NCBI GenBank assembly: GCA_947448685.1
Contig: CANFOP010000009.1
Coordinates: 1-32,611 of the forward strand
Reading direction: 5' to 3'
Source: Chitinophagaceae bacterium
GTDB taxonomy: Bacteria > Bacteroidota > Bacteroidia > Chitinophagales > Chitinophagaceae
Length of the DNA: 32,611 nt
Part shown: positions 1 through 8,450 of the stretch, piece by piece
How the letters are laid out: each line of letters begins with the position of its first letter
Numbering within the stretch: position 1 is the stretch's first letter
The notes under the pieces: generated by a model
Told to the model about the DNA's origin: nothing
The model's input: only the letters and a program-made list of their open reading frames with translations
Database searches by the model: none
Position numbers and translations under genes: made by a program

Positions 1-1
1 A

Positions 2-1030
2 GAACAAGATGCTGCTAAGGCCTGGTATAGTATTGACACCAATATCTCTTTTTATGACGAAAATAAAAGAGTGGAAATGACTGCTCTTCCTGCTACAAAA
101 TATGAGATAACTACCTTGATAGATTTCAATAGTCCTGTTTTAGGAACCCAACATGCTGGATTGAAATCGATGCATGAGTTTAAAACAGAAATTGCTCCAT
201 GCAGAACTTTTTGCTTTTTACACGAACTGGAAATGCTGATTGACAATAATCTTGTGAAAGGTGGAGACATCAATAATGCAATTGTTGTGGTGGATAAACC
301 TGTCAATGATGAAGAAATGTCAAGACTGGCAAAAGCTTTTGGCAGATCAAAAGTGGAAGTAAAAACAGAAGGCTATTTAAATAATTTAGAACTGCGTTTT
401 CCTAATGAACCAGCCCGTCATAAATTATTGGACGTGGTGGGTGATTTGGCTTTGATTGGCTATCCGATAAAAGCGCATATTATTGCAAACAGGCCAGGTC
501 ACAGCAGCAATGTTGAATTCGCAAAAAAAATAAAACAATATATCAAGAAGAACAAACACACAAAAGACATACCTCTGTATAACCCTGATCAACCACCGGT
601 TTACAACTTACAACAAATTGAAAAAACACTTCCTCACAGATACCCTTTTTTACTGGTAGATAAGATTATAGAGTTGTCTGATGATTGTATTGTGGGTATT
701 AAAAATGTTACATTCAATGAATTTTTCTTTCAAGGACATTTTCCTGGAAACCCTGTAATGCCGGGTGTGCTGCAAATAGAAGCGTTGGCTCAAACAGGCG
801 GAATTTTATGTATCAATGCTATGCCTGAAGGTAATTATGATACTTATTTCTTAAAAATAGACAATTGTAAATTCAAGCAAAAAGTAATCCCCGGTGACAC
901 CATGATTTTGAAGATGGAATTAATCGAACCCATCAGAAGAGGCATTTGTGTGATGAAGGGCAGTGTTTATGTAGGGAATAAACTTTGCACCGAAGGTGAA
1001 TTTACCGCACAATTGGTAAAAAGAAATTAA
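2..1030 (+). CDS. lpxC/fabZ: LpxC-FabZ fusion (UDP-3-O-acyl-GlcNAc deacetylase / 3-hydroxyacyl-ACP dehydratase), 5' end missing
   Basis: The open frame runs off the left edge, so the N-terminal part of LpxC is missing; the ATG at 71 is internal. The first ~160 residues are the C-terminal half of LpxC, the zinc deacetylase that makes the committed step of lipid A synthesis. The zinc motif HKLLD is at 419-433 and the later GHSSN contains the catalytic-region His. After a short linker a complete FabZ hot-dog dehydratase follows, with LPHRYPFLLVD near its start and the GHFPGNPVMPG active-site motif at 734-766, then the Glu of QIEALAQ. This fusion of two steps using the same hydroxyacyl-ACP pool is usual in Bacteroidota. 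lpxA follows 43 bp downstream, so they probably form one operon. Identification is secure; only the 5' extent is unknown. Confidence 0.96.
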   Translation, partial: EQDAAKAWYSIDTNISFYDENKRVEMTALPATKYEITTLIDFNSPVLGTQHAGLKSMHEFKTEIAPCRTFCFLHELEMLIDNNLVKGGDINNAIVVVDKPVNDEEMSRLAKAFGRSKVEVKTEGYLNNLELRFPNEPARHKLLDVVGDLALIGYPIKAHIIANRPGHSSNVEFAKKIKQYIKKNKHTKDIPLYNPDQPPVYNLQQIEKTLPHRYPFLLVDKIIELSDDCIVGIKNVTFNEFFFQGHFPGNPVMPGVLQIEALAQTGGILCINAMPEGNYDTYFLKIDNCKFKQKVIPGDTMILKMELIEPIRRGICVMKGSVYVGNKLCTEGEFTAQLVKRN

Positions 1031-1073
1031 TTGGCAATTATCTTTTGACATTATTTTATTAAAAAACTGACTT

Positions 1074-1871
1074 ATGATTCATCCACATACCTATATTCAT
1101 CCAAATGCGAAACTTGCACCCAATGTTAAAATTGACCCTTTCAGCGTCATACATCAAAATGTTGAAATTGGAAGCGGAACATGGATTGGAAGCAATGTGA
1201 CCATTATGGAAGGGGCCAGAATCGGAGAAAATTGCAGAATATTTCCAGGTGCCGTTATTGCCGGAATTCCTCAGGATTTGAAATATGAAGGTGAAAATAC
1301 AACCGTTGTAATCGGAAACAATACTACCATTCGAGAGTTTGTAACCATCAATCGTGGCAGTAAAGACAAATGGACCACAAAAGTGGGTGACAATTGTTTA
1401 ATTATGGCCTACAGCCATATTGCGCATGATTGTATTATTGGCGATCATTGTATCATGAGTAACAACTGCCAGGTGGCAGGGCACGTAGTTGTGGGAGATC
1501 ATGTTATACTCGCCGGAATGTGTGCGGTTCATCAATTTGTTCAGATTGGACAACATGCATTCGTTGCAGGAGGTTCGCTTGTCAGCAAGGATGTTCCACC
1601 TTATATAAAAGCAGGGCGTACTCCTTTAAGTTACGCAGGAGTCAACTCTGTCGGATTAAAACGCAGAGGTTTCTCTCTGGAAAGAATCAATCACATTTTG
1701 GATATCTACCGAATCATCTACAATAAAAACCTCAATACATCTCAGGCACTTAACTATATTGAAGAAGAACTGCTCGCTACAGATGAAAGAGATGAAATTG
1801 TGACTTTCGTTCGTGAAAGCGGAAGAGGCATCATTAAGCGCTTCAGTAAAGGCAGTATGGATGATGAATAA
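1074..1871 (+). CDS. lpxA: acyl-ACP--UDP-N-acetylglucosamine O-acyltransferase LpxA
   Basis: First enzyme of lipid A synthesis: it moves a 3-hydroxyacyl chain from ACP to UDP-GlcNAc in the cytoplasm. The 265-residue length matches the family (about 260). The N-terminal two thirds is a left-handed beta-helix of hexapeptide repeats (patterns such as IGSNVTIMEGARIGENC). The motif YSHIAHDCIIGDHC carries the catalytic His, and AGVNSVGLKRRGFS marks the start of the C-terminal helical domain. It lies directly after lpxC/fabZ, whose dehydratase competes for the same hydroxyacyl-ACP, which fits a lipid A operon. The ATG at 1074 gives a typical N terminus (IHPHTYIHPNAKL). No Shine-Dalgarno is visible, as is normal in this phylum. 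Confidence 0.97.
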   Translation: MIHPHTYIHPNAKLAPNVKIDPFSVIHQNVEIGSGTWIGSNVTIMEGARIGENCRIFPGAVIAGIPQDLKYEGENTTVVIGNNTTIREFVTINRGSKDKWTTKVGDNCLIMAYSHIAHDCIIGDHCIMSNNCQVAGHVVVGDHVILAGMCAVHQFVQIGQHAFVAGGSLVSKDVPPYIKAGRTPLSYAGVNSVGLKRRGFSLERINHILDIYRIIYNKNLNTSQALNYIEEELLATDERDEIVTFVRESGRGIIKRFSKGSMDDE

Positions 1872-1919
1872 AAATAAAATTTCCTTTCACTCTTTTTTGT
1901 AATCAATCTTTGGAATTTT

Positions 1920-2537
1920 ATGGAGATAAAACTCAGCGGTGTCGGAAAAAGATATAACAGGGAATGGATCTTTCGAAACGTTGATTTTACTTTCATCAGC
2001 GGAAATAAATATGCCGTAACAGGATCGAACGGATCAGGAAAATCAACCCTCTTGCAGGTAATTGCTGGATCAATGATGAATAACGAAGGGGTCATCGAGT
2101 ATTTCAATCTGGAATCAAAAAAAAATATTCCATCCGATGAATTCTATAACAACATTGCAGTTGTGGCCCCTTACCTTGAATTGATCGAAGAAATGACTGC
2201 GATAGAGATGATACAATTCCATCGAACATTCAAGCAGTTCTTGAATTCAGATGAAGAGATATTAAAAACCATCTCTCTTTACGAGGCTAGGAATAAACAA
2301 ATAAGATATTACAGCAGCGGAATGAAACAAAGACTTAAACTGGGTTTGTCTTTTTTCTGCAACACAAAAATATTGTTACTTGATGAACCTTGCACCAACC
2401 TTGATGTTTCAGGAATTGAACTGTACCTCAGTTTAATTCAACATCACACCAATCACAAACTGGTGATTGTTTGCAGCAATGACAAAACCGAGTATGATTT
2501 TTGTAAGGAAGTAATTGCAATTGATAAATACAAATAA
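1920..2537 (+). CDS. ABC transporter ATP-binding protein (stand-alone NBD)
   Basis: A single nucleotide-binding domain of 205 residues with no membrane segment. Visible motifs are the Walker A loop GSNGSGKST (residues 35-43), the ABC signature YSSGMKQR, and Walker B ILLLDEP followed by a D-loop-like NLD. The size and compact form resemble CcmA-like or lipid/drug export ATPases that pair with a separate permease. No permease gene is adjacent: lpxA lies upstream and a convergent alanine dehydrogenase begins 2 bp after the stop. It lies 48 bp after lpxA and could be cotranscribed, which weakly hints at an envelope role, but the substrate cannot be read from the sequence. Confidence 0.9.
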   Translation: MEIKLSGVGKRYNREWIFRNVDFTFISGNKYAVTGSNGSGKSTLLQVIAGSMMNNEGVIEYFNLESKKNIPSDEFYNNIAVVAPYLELIEEMTAIEMIQFHRTFKQFLNSDEEILKTISLYEARNKQIRYYSSGMKQRLKLGLSFFCNTKILLLDEPCTNLDVSGIELYLSLIQHHTNHKLVIVCSNDKTEYDFCKEVIAIDKYK

Positions 2538-2539
2538 CG

Positions 2540-3754
2540 CTACCGCTTACTCGCAATTAACAAATTAAGGTCGGTGTATTTCAAATCAAATCTTTCACTC
2601 AAATAAAAATTGGTAAGGCTACCCTTGAAAAGATAAATACCACTTCTGATATTCATCTTATACCATACAATATTATCAATGCCTCCATCATCTCCTGTTT
2701 CCAGTAATAATGGCATCAACACATTGCTGATAGCCTGAGATGCCGTTCTTGCAAATCCGCTGGGTATATTGGGAACACAATAATGTATGACATCATATTT
2801 ATTAAAAGTCGGCTTTTCATGAGATGTCACCATACTGGTTTCAAAACAACCTCCATGATCTATACTGACATCCACAATCACAGCACCAGGCCTCATATTA
2901 CTCACCATTTCTTCTGAAACAACCACCGGAGTTCTGCCTGCAGCCCCACTTAATGCACCAATGGCCACATCGCATGTTTTTAATTGTTTACTGAGAATTT
3001 TAGGCTCAATAACTGATGTCCACATCCTTACCCCAATATTATTTTGCAATCGCTTTAACCTGTAAATACTGTTGTCAAATACTTTTACACTTGCTCCCAT
3101 CGCCAACGCTGTTCTTGCTGCATATTCACCAACTATACCCGCACCTATAATAATCACTTTCGTTGGCGGAATACCACTGATACCTCCTACCAATACACCC
3201 TTTCCATTGTTTGCATTACTAAGGTATTGTCCGGCAATTAAAACAACAGCGCTGCCAGCTATTTCACTCATACTTCGAACAATAGGATTGTGGCCACTAT
3301 CGTCTTTAAGATTTTCAAAACTTATGGCAGTCACTTTTTTATCCATCATTTTCTCCAGAATGCTTTTTTTCATGATGGCCATGTGAATAGGAGAAATGAT
3401 CGTTGTATTTGGCTTGAGTAATTCGCAATCCTCTTCACTGACCGGTGCACTTTTTACAATTATACTGCAGTTAAAAATTTCTTTTCTGTCATACACGATT
3501 CTTGCACCTACTTCGCTGAAGTCCTTGTCTGTATAATTGGATCCCTTTCCTGCGTTGGATTCTATCATCACTTCATGACCATTAGCAATTAAAACACCTA
3601 CCGCTTCAGGAGTAAGCGCGATTCTGTTTTCGTTCAAAGAAGTCTCTTTTGGAATCCCGATTAACAATGATTTGCCCTGGGGTTTAATATCAAGTTTTTC
3701 TTCCAGTGTCTCAAATGAAAATGTAGAGGAAATAAAGGGTTTGTTTGATGACAT
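2540..3754 (-). CDS. ald: alanine dehydrogenase
   Basis: Catalyses NAD-dependent interconversion of L-alanine and pyruvate plus ammonia. The N-terminal domain shows IGIPKETSLNENRIALTP, then VKSAPV with the substrate-binding Lys and ISPIHMA with the catalytic-region His. The Rossmann domain has VIIIGAGIVGEYAA, and the later VSIDHGGCFETS carries the conserved Asp. The C terminus reads like other Ald proteins (LFKGSLTNFYL). An upstream in-frame ATG at 3787 would add 11 residues, but the ATG at 3754 gives a more normal N terminus (MSSNKPFIS) and leaves a 34-bp gap after tsaE, so I chose it. The usual DQGG is DHGG here. Transhydrogenase alpha subunits are related, but the size and C terminus favour Ald. 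Confidence 0.92.
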   Translation of the reverse strand: MSSNKPFISSTFSFETLEEKLDIKPQGKSLLIGIPKETSLNENRIALTPEAVGVLIANGHEVMIESNAGKGSNYTDKDFSEVGARIVYDRKEIFNCSIIVKSAPVSEEDCELLKPNTTIISPIHMAIMKKSILEKMMDKKVTAISFENLKDDSGHNPIVRSMSEIAGSAVVLIAGQYLSNANNGKGVLVGGISGIPPTKVIIIGAGIVGEYAARTALAMGASVKVFDNSIYRLKRLQNNIGVRMWTSVIEPKILSKQLKTCDVAIGALSGAAGRTPVVVSEEMVSNMRPGAVIVDVSIDHGGCFETSMVTSHEKPTFNKYDVIHYCVPNIPSGFARTASQAISNVLMPLLLETGDDGGIDNIVWYKMNIRSGIYLFKGSLTNFYLSERFDLKYTDLNLLIASKR

Positions 3755-3788
3755 ATTAATATAAATAAATTTTAGCGATGAATACAAT

Positions 3789-4202
3789 TTACATAATTAT
3801 ACTCAGTTTTCTTGTGTTTACATCAAGTATGGTTAAATGACATTTGACATGATTTATCGGAAACAAGCCTGCTGCCCTTTCAGGCCATTCCACAAAACAA
3901 TAACAACCCGAAAACATACAATCCTCCACTCCGGCTGCAATCACTTCCATTTCATCTTTTAATCTGTATAAATCTATATGATAAATTGTATTGTTATCCA
4001 TTGTCACATATTCATTAATAATTGAGAAAGTAGGACTGCTGAAATTGCTTGCAGCCCCCAATTCCTTGCATACTTGATTAATTAAAGTGGTTTTTCCAAC
4101 TCCCATTTCACCATAAAAAGCCAGGCAAGTCGCTTCTTTAATATTATTCAACAGCCAATTTGCAGCGATTTTTATATCTTCCAGTGTATAAATCAAATCC
4201 AT
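3789..4202 (-). CDS. tsaE: tRNA threonylcarbamoyladenosine biosynthesis ATPase TsaE
   Basis: Small P-loop ATPase that works with TsaB and TsaD to make t6A37 on ANN-decoding tRNAs. At 137 residues it has the family length. Visible are the Walker A GEMGVGKTT (residues 31-39), the switch-like SPTFSIINEY, the YHIDLYRL strand and the FVEWPE motif, all in TsaE order. It is the first gene of a minus-strand pair with ald, and is divergent from the P-type ATPase. A TATCTTTA sequence (minus strand, 4207-4214) lies 4 nt before the ATG, so the mRNA could be leaderless. Confidence 0.95.
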   Translation of the reverse strand: MDLIYTLEDIKIAANWLLNNIKEATCLAFYGEMGVGKTTLINQVCKELGAASNFSSPTFSIINEYVTMDNNTIYHIDLYRLKDEMEVIAAGVEDCMFSGCYCFVEWPERAAGLFPINHVKCHLTILDVNTRKLSIIM

Positions 4203-4252
4203 ATCATAAAGATAATTTCATAAATAGTAACGAAGATGCTATTTTATTGGAA

Positions 4253-4260
4253 TATTTTTG
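4253..4260 (+). promoter_or_regulatory. candidate -7 box for the copper ATPase gene
   Basis: TATTTTTG matches the Bacteroidota -7 consensus TAnnTTTG. It ends only 4 nt before the ATG at 4265, so transcription would start at or beside the start codon. No convincing TTTG -33 element is seen about 20 bp upstream, and such boxes arise by chance in AT-rich DNA. Confidence 0.4.
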
Positions 4261-4264
4261 CAGT

Positions 4265-6379
4265 ATGGAAAAATTTCACTGGAAGGTAGAAGGTATGACT
4301 TGCAGTAACTGCGCACTGTCAGTACATAAATTCCTTGAAAAAGCAGGAATGGATGACATTGCTGTCAACCCAATCAGTGGAACTGTTGATTTTTCCGGCA
4401 AAGAAAACTACGATTTGAAATCGATTGAAAACGGAATCAACAAACTCGGATATACTGTGTTGCAGGAGGGTGCTGCTGTTGCTGTTTCAAAAAGTTGGTT
4501 ACATAGCAATAAAAACAGATTTTTAATCACGCTTCCCTTTACCCTATTGCTGATGCTGCATATGTTTCATCGTTGGCTTCCTGTTCATTGGATTATGAAT
4601 GGCTGGGTTCAACTTGCATTATGTACACCGGTTTTTGTTCTCGGGATGTTTTTTTTCGGTAAAAGTGCGATTCATAGTTTAAAGAGCGGAGCACCGAATA
4701 TGAATGTGCTTGTTGCGCTGGGTGCATTCATTTCATTTATTTACAGTCTGATTGGTCTGCTTTATTTTAACAACAATAATTATCTTTTTTTTGAAACCAC
4801 TGCCTCCATCATCACATTGGTATTATTGGGAAATTATTTGGAAGAAGCCACCTTGCAATCAACTCAAAAAGCACTTAAGTCTTTATTGAAATCCCAAAAA
4901 GTAATGGCGAACATGATTGCTTTTGATGATAAACATCAAGAACAGATATTTCTAATTGAAAATACACAACTTAGAAATGGAGATCTTATATTGATAAAAA
5001 CAGGGGAACAAGTGCCAACCGATTGTAAAATTCTTTGGGGCGATTGCACTGTAAATGAATCAATACTGACGGGAGAGAGTTTGCCTTTATTCAAATCGAA
5101 AAAAGATTTTTTGATTGGAGGAAGTGTTTTTGAGTCTGGAACAGTAAAGGCACAGGTTACAGCTACCGGAAATGAAACCATACTTTCCGGTATAATCAAA
5201 ATGGTTCAGGAAGCCCAATCTAAGAAACCACCTTTGCAAAAACTGGCAGATAAGATAAGTGCAATATTTGTACCTATTGTAATTACTGTTTCTTCCTTCA
5301 CTTTTCTTGTCAATCACTTTTTTTTCCATATCCCTATTGACCAGTCTATCATGCGCTCTATTGCTGTATTGGTTATTTCCTGTCCCTGCGCCATGGGACT
5401 TGCCACTCCAGCAGCCATTTCTGTTGGATTGGGAAGAGCGGCCAGAAAAGGGATTTTATTCAGAAACGCCGGAACGCTGGAGTCTTTCAGAAAAATAAAA
5501 CAGATTGTTTTTGATAAAACAGGTACACTTACTACAGGAAATTTCGAGGTTGAAAAGTATTCTTCCTCCTTACATGAAGAACAATTTAAATCAATTGTTT
5601 ATTCGCTTGAAAAATACTCCACTCACCCTATCGCTAAGTCCATTGTTAAAACATGGAACAATGCTGTTTTTATTCAATGGAAAAAAGTGGAAGAAATAAA
5701 AGGGTTGGGTGTAAAAGCTGAAGACAATGAAGGTAACAGGTATTTACTCGGATCCAAGCAACTGGTCAACAATGAAAAAAATGAAACAACCCATGATATC
5801 TATTTACTTAAAAACGAATCAGAAGTTGGATGGATTGATATAATTGATGAATTAAGACCCGAAGCTAAACAGATCATTGAGTGGTTTCACAAAAAAAATA
5901 TCAATACTGTTTTACTGACAGGAGACACAAAGAGAAAAGCATCCATGATAGCTGATGAACTGGGAATACAAAGCATATATGCCGAACAGTCTCCCTTTTC
6001 AAAGATGGAAATAATAACCAATTTAAATTCAAACAAACCAACCGCCATGGTTGGAGATGGCATTAATGATGCTGCGGCATTATCAAAAGCAACAATAGGA
6101 ATTTCACTAAGTGACGCTTCCCAACTTGCCATACAAAATGCAGATATTGTTTTAATGAATCAAGGACTTACATTTTTACCTTTCTCCCTTGGAATCGGAC
6201 AGCATACATTCATAACAATCAAACAGAATTTATTTTGGGCTTTTTCTTATAATATCATTGCAATACCCATCGCTGCTTCAGGCTTGCTAACCCCAACATT
6301 CTCTGCAATGGCTATGGGTTTCAGTGACATCATGCTTGCAGCCATATCATTAAGGCTATTCATAAAAAAAATCATTTGA
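4265..6379 (+). CDS. heavy-metal (copper-type) P1B ATPase
   Basis: Membrane pump predicted to export Cu(I). The 704 residues start with one heavy-metal-associated domain carrying GMTCSNC (residues 10-16). About eight membrane helices follow, with TGES in the actuator domain, the transmembrane metal motif CPC (373-375), phosphorylation motif DKTGT (Asp417), the HP dipeptide in STHPIAKS and the hinge GDGIND (597-602). Tyr662-Asn663 in helix 7 fits the CopA class, but helix 8 reads MGFSD where CopA has MxxSS, so one expected metal-ligand Ser is Asp688. An upstream in-frame ATG at 4160 would run back through tsaE and adds no recognisable sequence; the ATG at 4265 starts right at the metal-binding domain. 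No cco genes are adjacent, so a CopA rather than CcoI role is only inferred. Confidence 0.92.
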   Translation: MEKFHWKVEGMTCSNCALSVHKFLEKAGMDDIAVNPISGTVDFSGKENYDLKSIENGINKLGYTVLQEGAAVAVSKSWLHSNKNRFLITLPFTLLLMLHMFHRWLPVHWIMNGWVQLALCTPVFVLGMFFFGKSAIHSLKSGAPNMNVLVALGAFISFIYSLIGLLYFNNNNYLFFETTASIITLVLLGNYLEEATLQSTQKALKSLLKSQKVMANMIAFDDKHQEQIFLIENTQLRNGDLILIKTGEQVPTDCKILWGDCTVNESILTGESLPLFKSKKDFLIGGSVFESGTVKAQVTATGNETILSGIIKMVQEAQSKKPPLQKLADKISAIFVPIVITVSSFTFLVNHFFFHIPIDQSIMRSIAVLVISCPCAMGLATPAAISVGLGRAARKGILFRNAGTLESFRKIKQIVFDKTGTLTTGNFEVEKYSSSLHEEQFKSIVYSLEKYSTHPIAKSIVKTWNNAVFIQWKKVEEIKGLGVKAEDNEGNRYLLGSKQLVNNEKNETTHDIYLLKNESEVGWIDIIDELRPEAKQIIEWFHKKNINTVLLTGDTKRKASMIADELGIQSIYAEQSPFSKMEIITNLNSNKPTAMVGDGINDAAALSKATIGISLSDASQLAIQNADIVLMNQGLTFLPFSLGIGQHTFITIKQNLFWAFSYNIIAIPIAASGLLTPTFSAMAMGFSDIMLAAISLRLFIKKII

Positions 6380-6387
6380 ATTAATTC

Positions 6388-8295
6388 TTGAAAAAAAGCA
6401 TAGATATATTACATGAATACTGGGGTCACAAAACTTTCAGACCTATGCAGGAAAGCATCATCAATGCAGTATTGGAAAAAAATGATGTGCTTGCTTTATT
6501 ACCCACAGGAGGAGGGAAATCAATCTGCTTTCAGGTTCCTGCAATGATGATGGACAGCATCTGCATAGTCATTAGCCCATTAATTGCACTGATGAAAGAC
6601 CAGATTGAAAATTTATCAAAAAAGGGTATTCCCGCCTTGGCTATTTATTCCGGTATGTCATTTTTGGAAATCAAGAGAACACTTCAAAATGCGGCTTATG
6701 GAAATTACAAGTTTCTTTATATATCTCCTGAAAGACTTGAAACAAAACTATTTCAGGAATTTCTTCCCGCCATCAACCCAAGTTTGATAGCCATTGATGA
6801 GGCACATTGCATTTCTCAATGGGGCTATGACTTCAGACCTTCTTATTTAAAAATAGCAGCGCTAAGAGAAGAGATTCCAGAGGTCCCTGTTATTGCCTTA
6901 ACTGCATCAGCAACTTTAACGGTTCAAAATGATATTTGCGAAAAATTATTGTTCAAAAAACAGCATAAGAAATTTCAGCAATCGTTCTCAAGGCCTAATC
7001 TTTCTTACAGTGTTTTTGAACCTGAGTCTAAGCAAAATAAATTAACCGAAATAATAAAACAAGTAGCAGGAAGCTCAATCGTATATTGCAAAAGCAGAAA
7101 ATTAACCCAACAAATTTCAGACTTACTCATACAACACAATATCCATGCAGATTTTTATCATGCAGGATTGTCTAACATTGACCGTGCCAAAAAACAAGAT
7201 GACTGGATTAATAATAAAATTCAAACCATTGTATGCACCAATGCATTTGGAATGGGAATTGACAAGCCTGATGTAAGACTGGTAGTGCACTATAACATTC
7301 CTGAAACATTGGAGAATTATTATCAGGAAGCCGGACGTGCAGGACGCGACGGCAAAAAATCATATGCTGTACTCCTATATGACAAAAACGAAATCAATGA
7401 ACTTGATGAATTAAATGAACTGAGATATCCTGGTGCAGAAAAAATCAAAACAATTTACCTAAGCCTGATGAATCATCTTAAAATTCCTGCAGGAATTGGT
7501 GAAGGACAAATGCTCAACTTTGACCTTGCAGCCTTTGCTCATTATTTCAAACTGAATACCCTTGAAGCAACATATGGAATTCAGGCTTTGTGTCAGGAAG
7601 GGTTAGTTTACTTAACAGATAATGCATTAAGAAATGCAACAGTTACATTTTCAGTAAACAAACAAGTATTGTCTGATTTTGAAAAAACACATCCGGAATT
7701 CGAAACATTAATCAATGCCCTGTTGAGAAGCTATGAAGGCATATTTGATTATCCAGTGAACATCCACGAATCATTGCTTGCAAAAAACATTTCTACTCCT
7801 ATTGAAAAAATAAAAGAACAGTTGTCATTATTACATAACCATCAGATTATTGATTATATAAAACAATCAGAAAAACCTCAGATATTGCTTCTGAAAAACA
7901 GAATGTACACTGACGATTTTCGATTTGATTACCGATCACTTGAATTAAGAAAAAAACAACACCTGGAGAGAATAAAGGCAATGATAGGCTATATAAAAAA
8001 TTCAAACAATTGCAGAAGTGTTATCATCGGAAATTATTTCAATGATAACGAAATCGAAGTCTGTAAGTTTTGCGATAATTGCATCAATTCAAATCAACAT
8101 GAAACCACAGAAAAAGAATTTTCTTCAATCGCTCAAAAAATATTGAATGATTTGAAAGTGCAGGCATTAAATTCAAAAAAGGTTGAAACAATTTATAAAG
8201 ATTATCATCCTGCCTCCATTTGGAAAGTGATTCATTTTCTTCAGGCAGAAGAAAAAATTCTTTGTGACAATGATGGATTCTTTTATTTGAATTAA
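6388..8295 (+). CDS. recQ: ATP-dependent DNA helicase RecQ
   Basis: 3'-5' superfamily 2 helicase for recombination and fork repair. 635 residues: Walker A LPTGGGKS (38-45), motif II DEAH (137-140) in the RecQ context DEAHCISQWGYDFR, motif VI QEAGRAGRDG, then the zinc-binding RecQ C-terminal part, where a Cys in NNCRSV is followed by VCKFCDNC. A winged-helix-like tail follows and no HRDC domain is seen, so this is the shorter RecQ type. The start is a TTG at 6388, giving KKSIDILHEYWGHKTFRPMQ; the next in-frame ATG lies inside the conserved FRPMQ motif, so it cannot be the start. The gene lies 8 bp after the P-type ATPase and is probably cotranscribed with it. Confidence 0.95.
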   Translation: MKKSIDILHEYWGHKTFRPMQESIINAVLEKNDVLALLPTGGGKSICFQVPAMMMDSICIVISPLIALMKDQIENLSKKGIPALAIYSGMSFLEIKRTLQNAAYGNYKFLYISPERLETKLFQEFLPAINPSLIAIDEAHCISQWGYDFRPSYLKIAALREEIPEVPVIALTASATLTVQNDICEKLLFKKQHKKFQQSFSRPNLSYSVFEPESKQNKLTEIIKQVAGSSIVYCKSRKLTQQISDLLIQHNIHADFYHAGLSNIDRAKKQDDWINNKIQTIVCTNAFGMGIDKPDVRLVVHYNIPETLENYYQEAGRAGRDGKKSYAVLLYDKNEINELDELNELRYPGAEKIKTIYLSLMNHLKIPAGIGEGQMLNFDLAAFAHYFKLNTLEATYGIQALCQEGLVYLTDNALRNATVTFSVNKQVLSDFEKTHPEFETLINALLRSYEGIFDYPVNIHESLLAKNISTPIEKIKEQLSLLHNHQIIDYIKQSEKPQILLLKNRMYTDDFRFDYRSLELRKKQHLERIKAMIGYIKNSNNCRSVIIGNYFNDNEIEVCKFCDNCINSNQHETTEKEFSSIAQKILNDLKVQALNSKKVETIYKDYHPASIWKVIHFLQAEEKILCDNDGFFYLN

Positions 8296-8310
8296 TTTAC
8301 CCTATAAAAT

Positions 8311-8341
8311 AAAAAAGGGACCAAGATATAAATCTAGTCCC
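8311..8341 (-). terminator. intrinsic terminator for the downstream minus-strand gene
   Basis: GGGAC (8317-8321) pairs with GTCCC (8337-8341), and an inner AGAT/ATCT stem (8324-8327 with 8332-8335) closes a 4-nt loop. On the minus strand the hairpin is followed by six T (8316-8311), so it would terminate the sulfatase-like gene with a 3' UTR of about 110 nt. On the plus strand (end of recQ) the downstream T run is poor. Confidence 0.6.
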
Positions 8342-8450
8342 GCTTTAAAATCCAATATCCTATGAAAAACCAATGTAAATTTATTCTCCTTCGTTTAATT
8401 GACCAATTTTTAAAACCGAATATTTATAAAAGACAATTAATGACCGGGAA

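Noticed and set aside
71-1030. A complete gene starting at the ATG at 71
   Set aside because: The frame is open to the window edge and the upstream codons read like LpxC, so the gene is cut by the edge.
4160-4264. A 35-residue N-terminal extension of the P-type ATPase from the ATG at 4160
   Set aside because: It lies opposite the tsaE coding start, has no family similarity, and the metal-binding domain begins right at the ATG at 4265.
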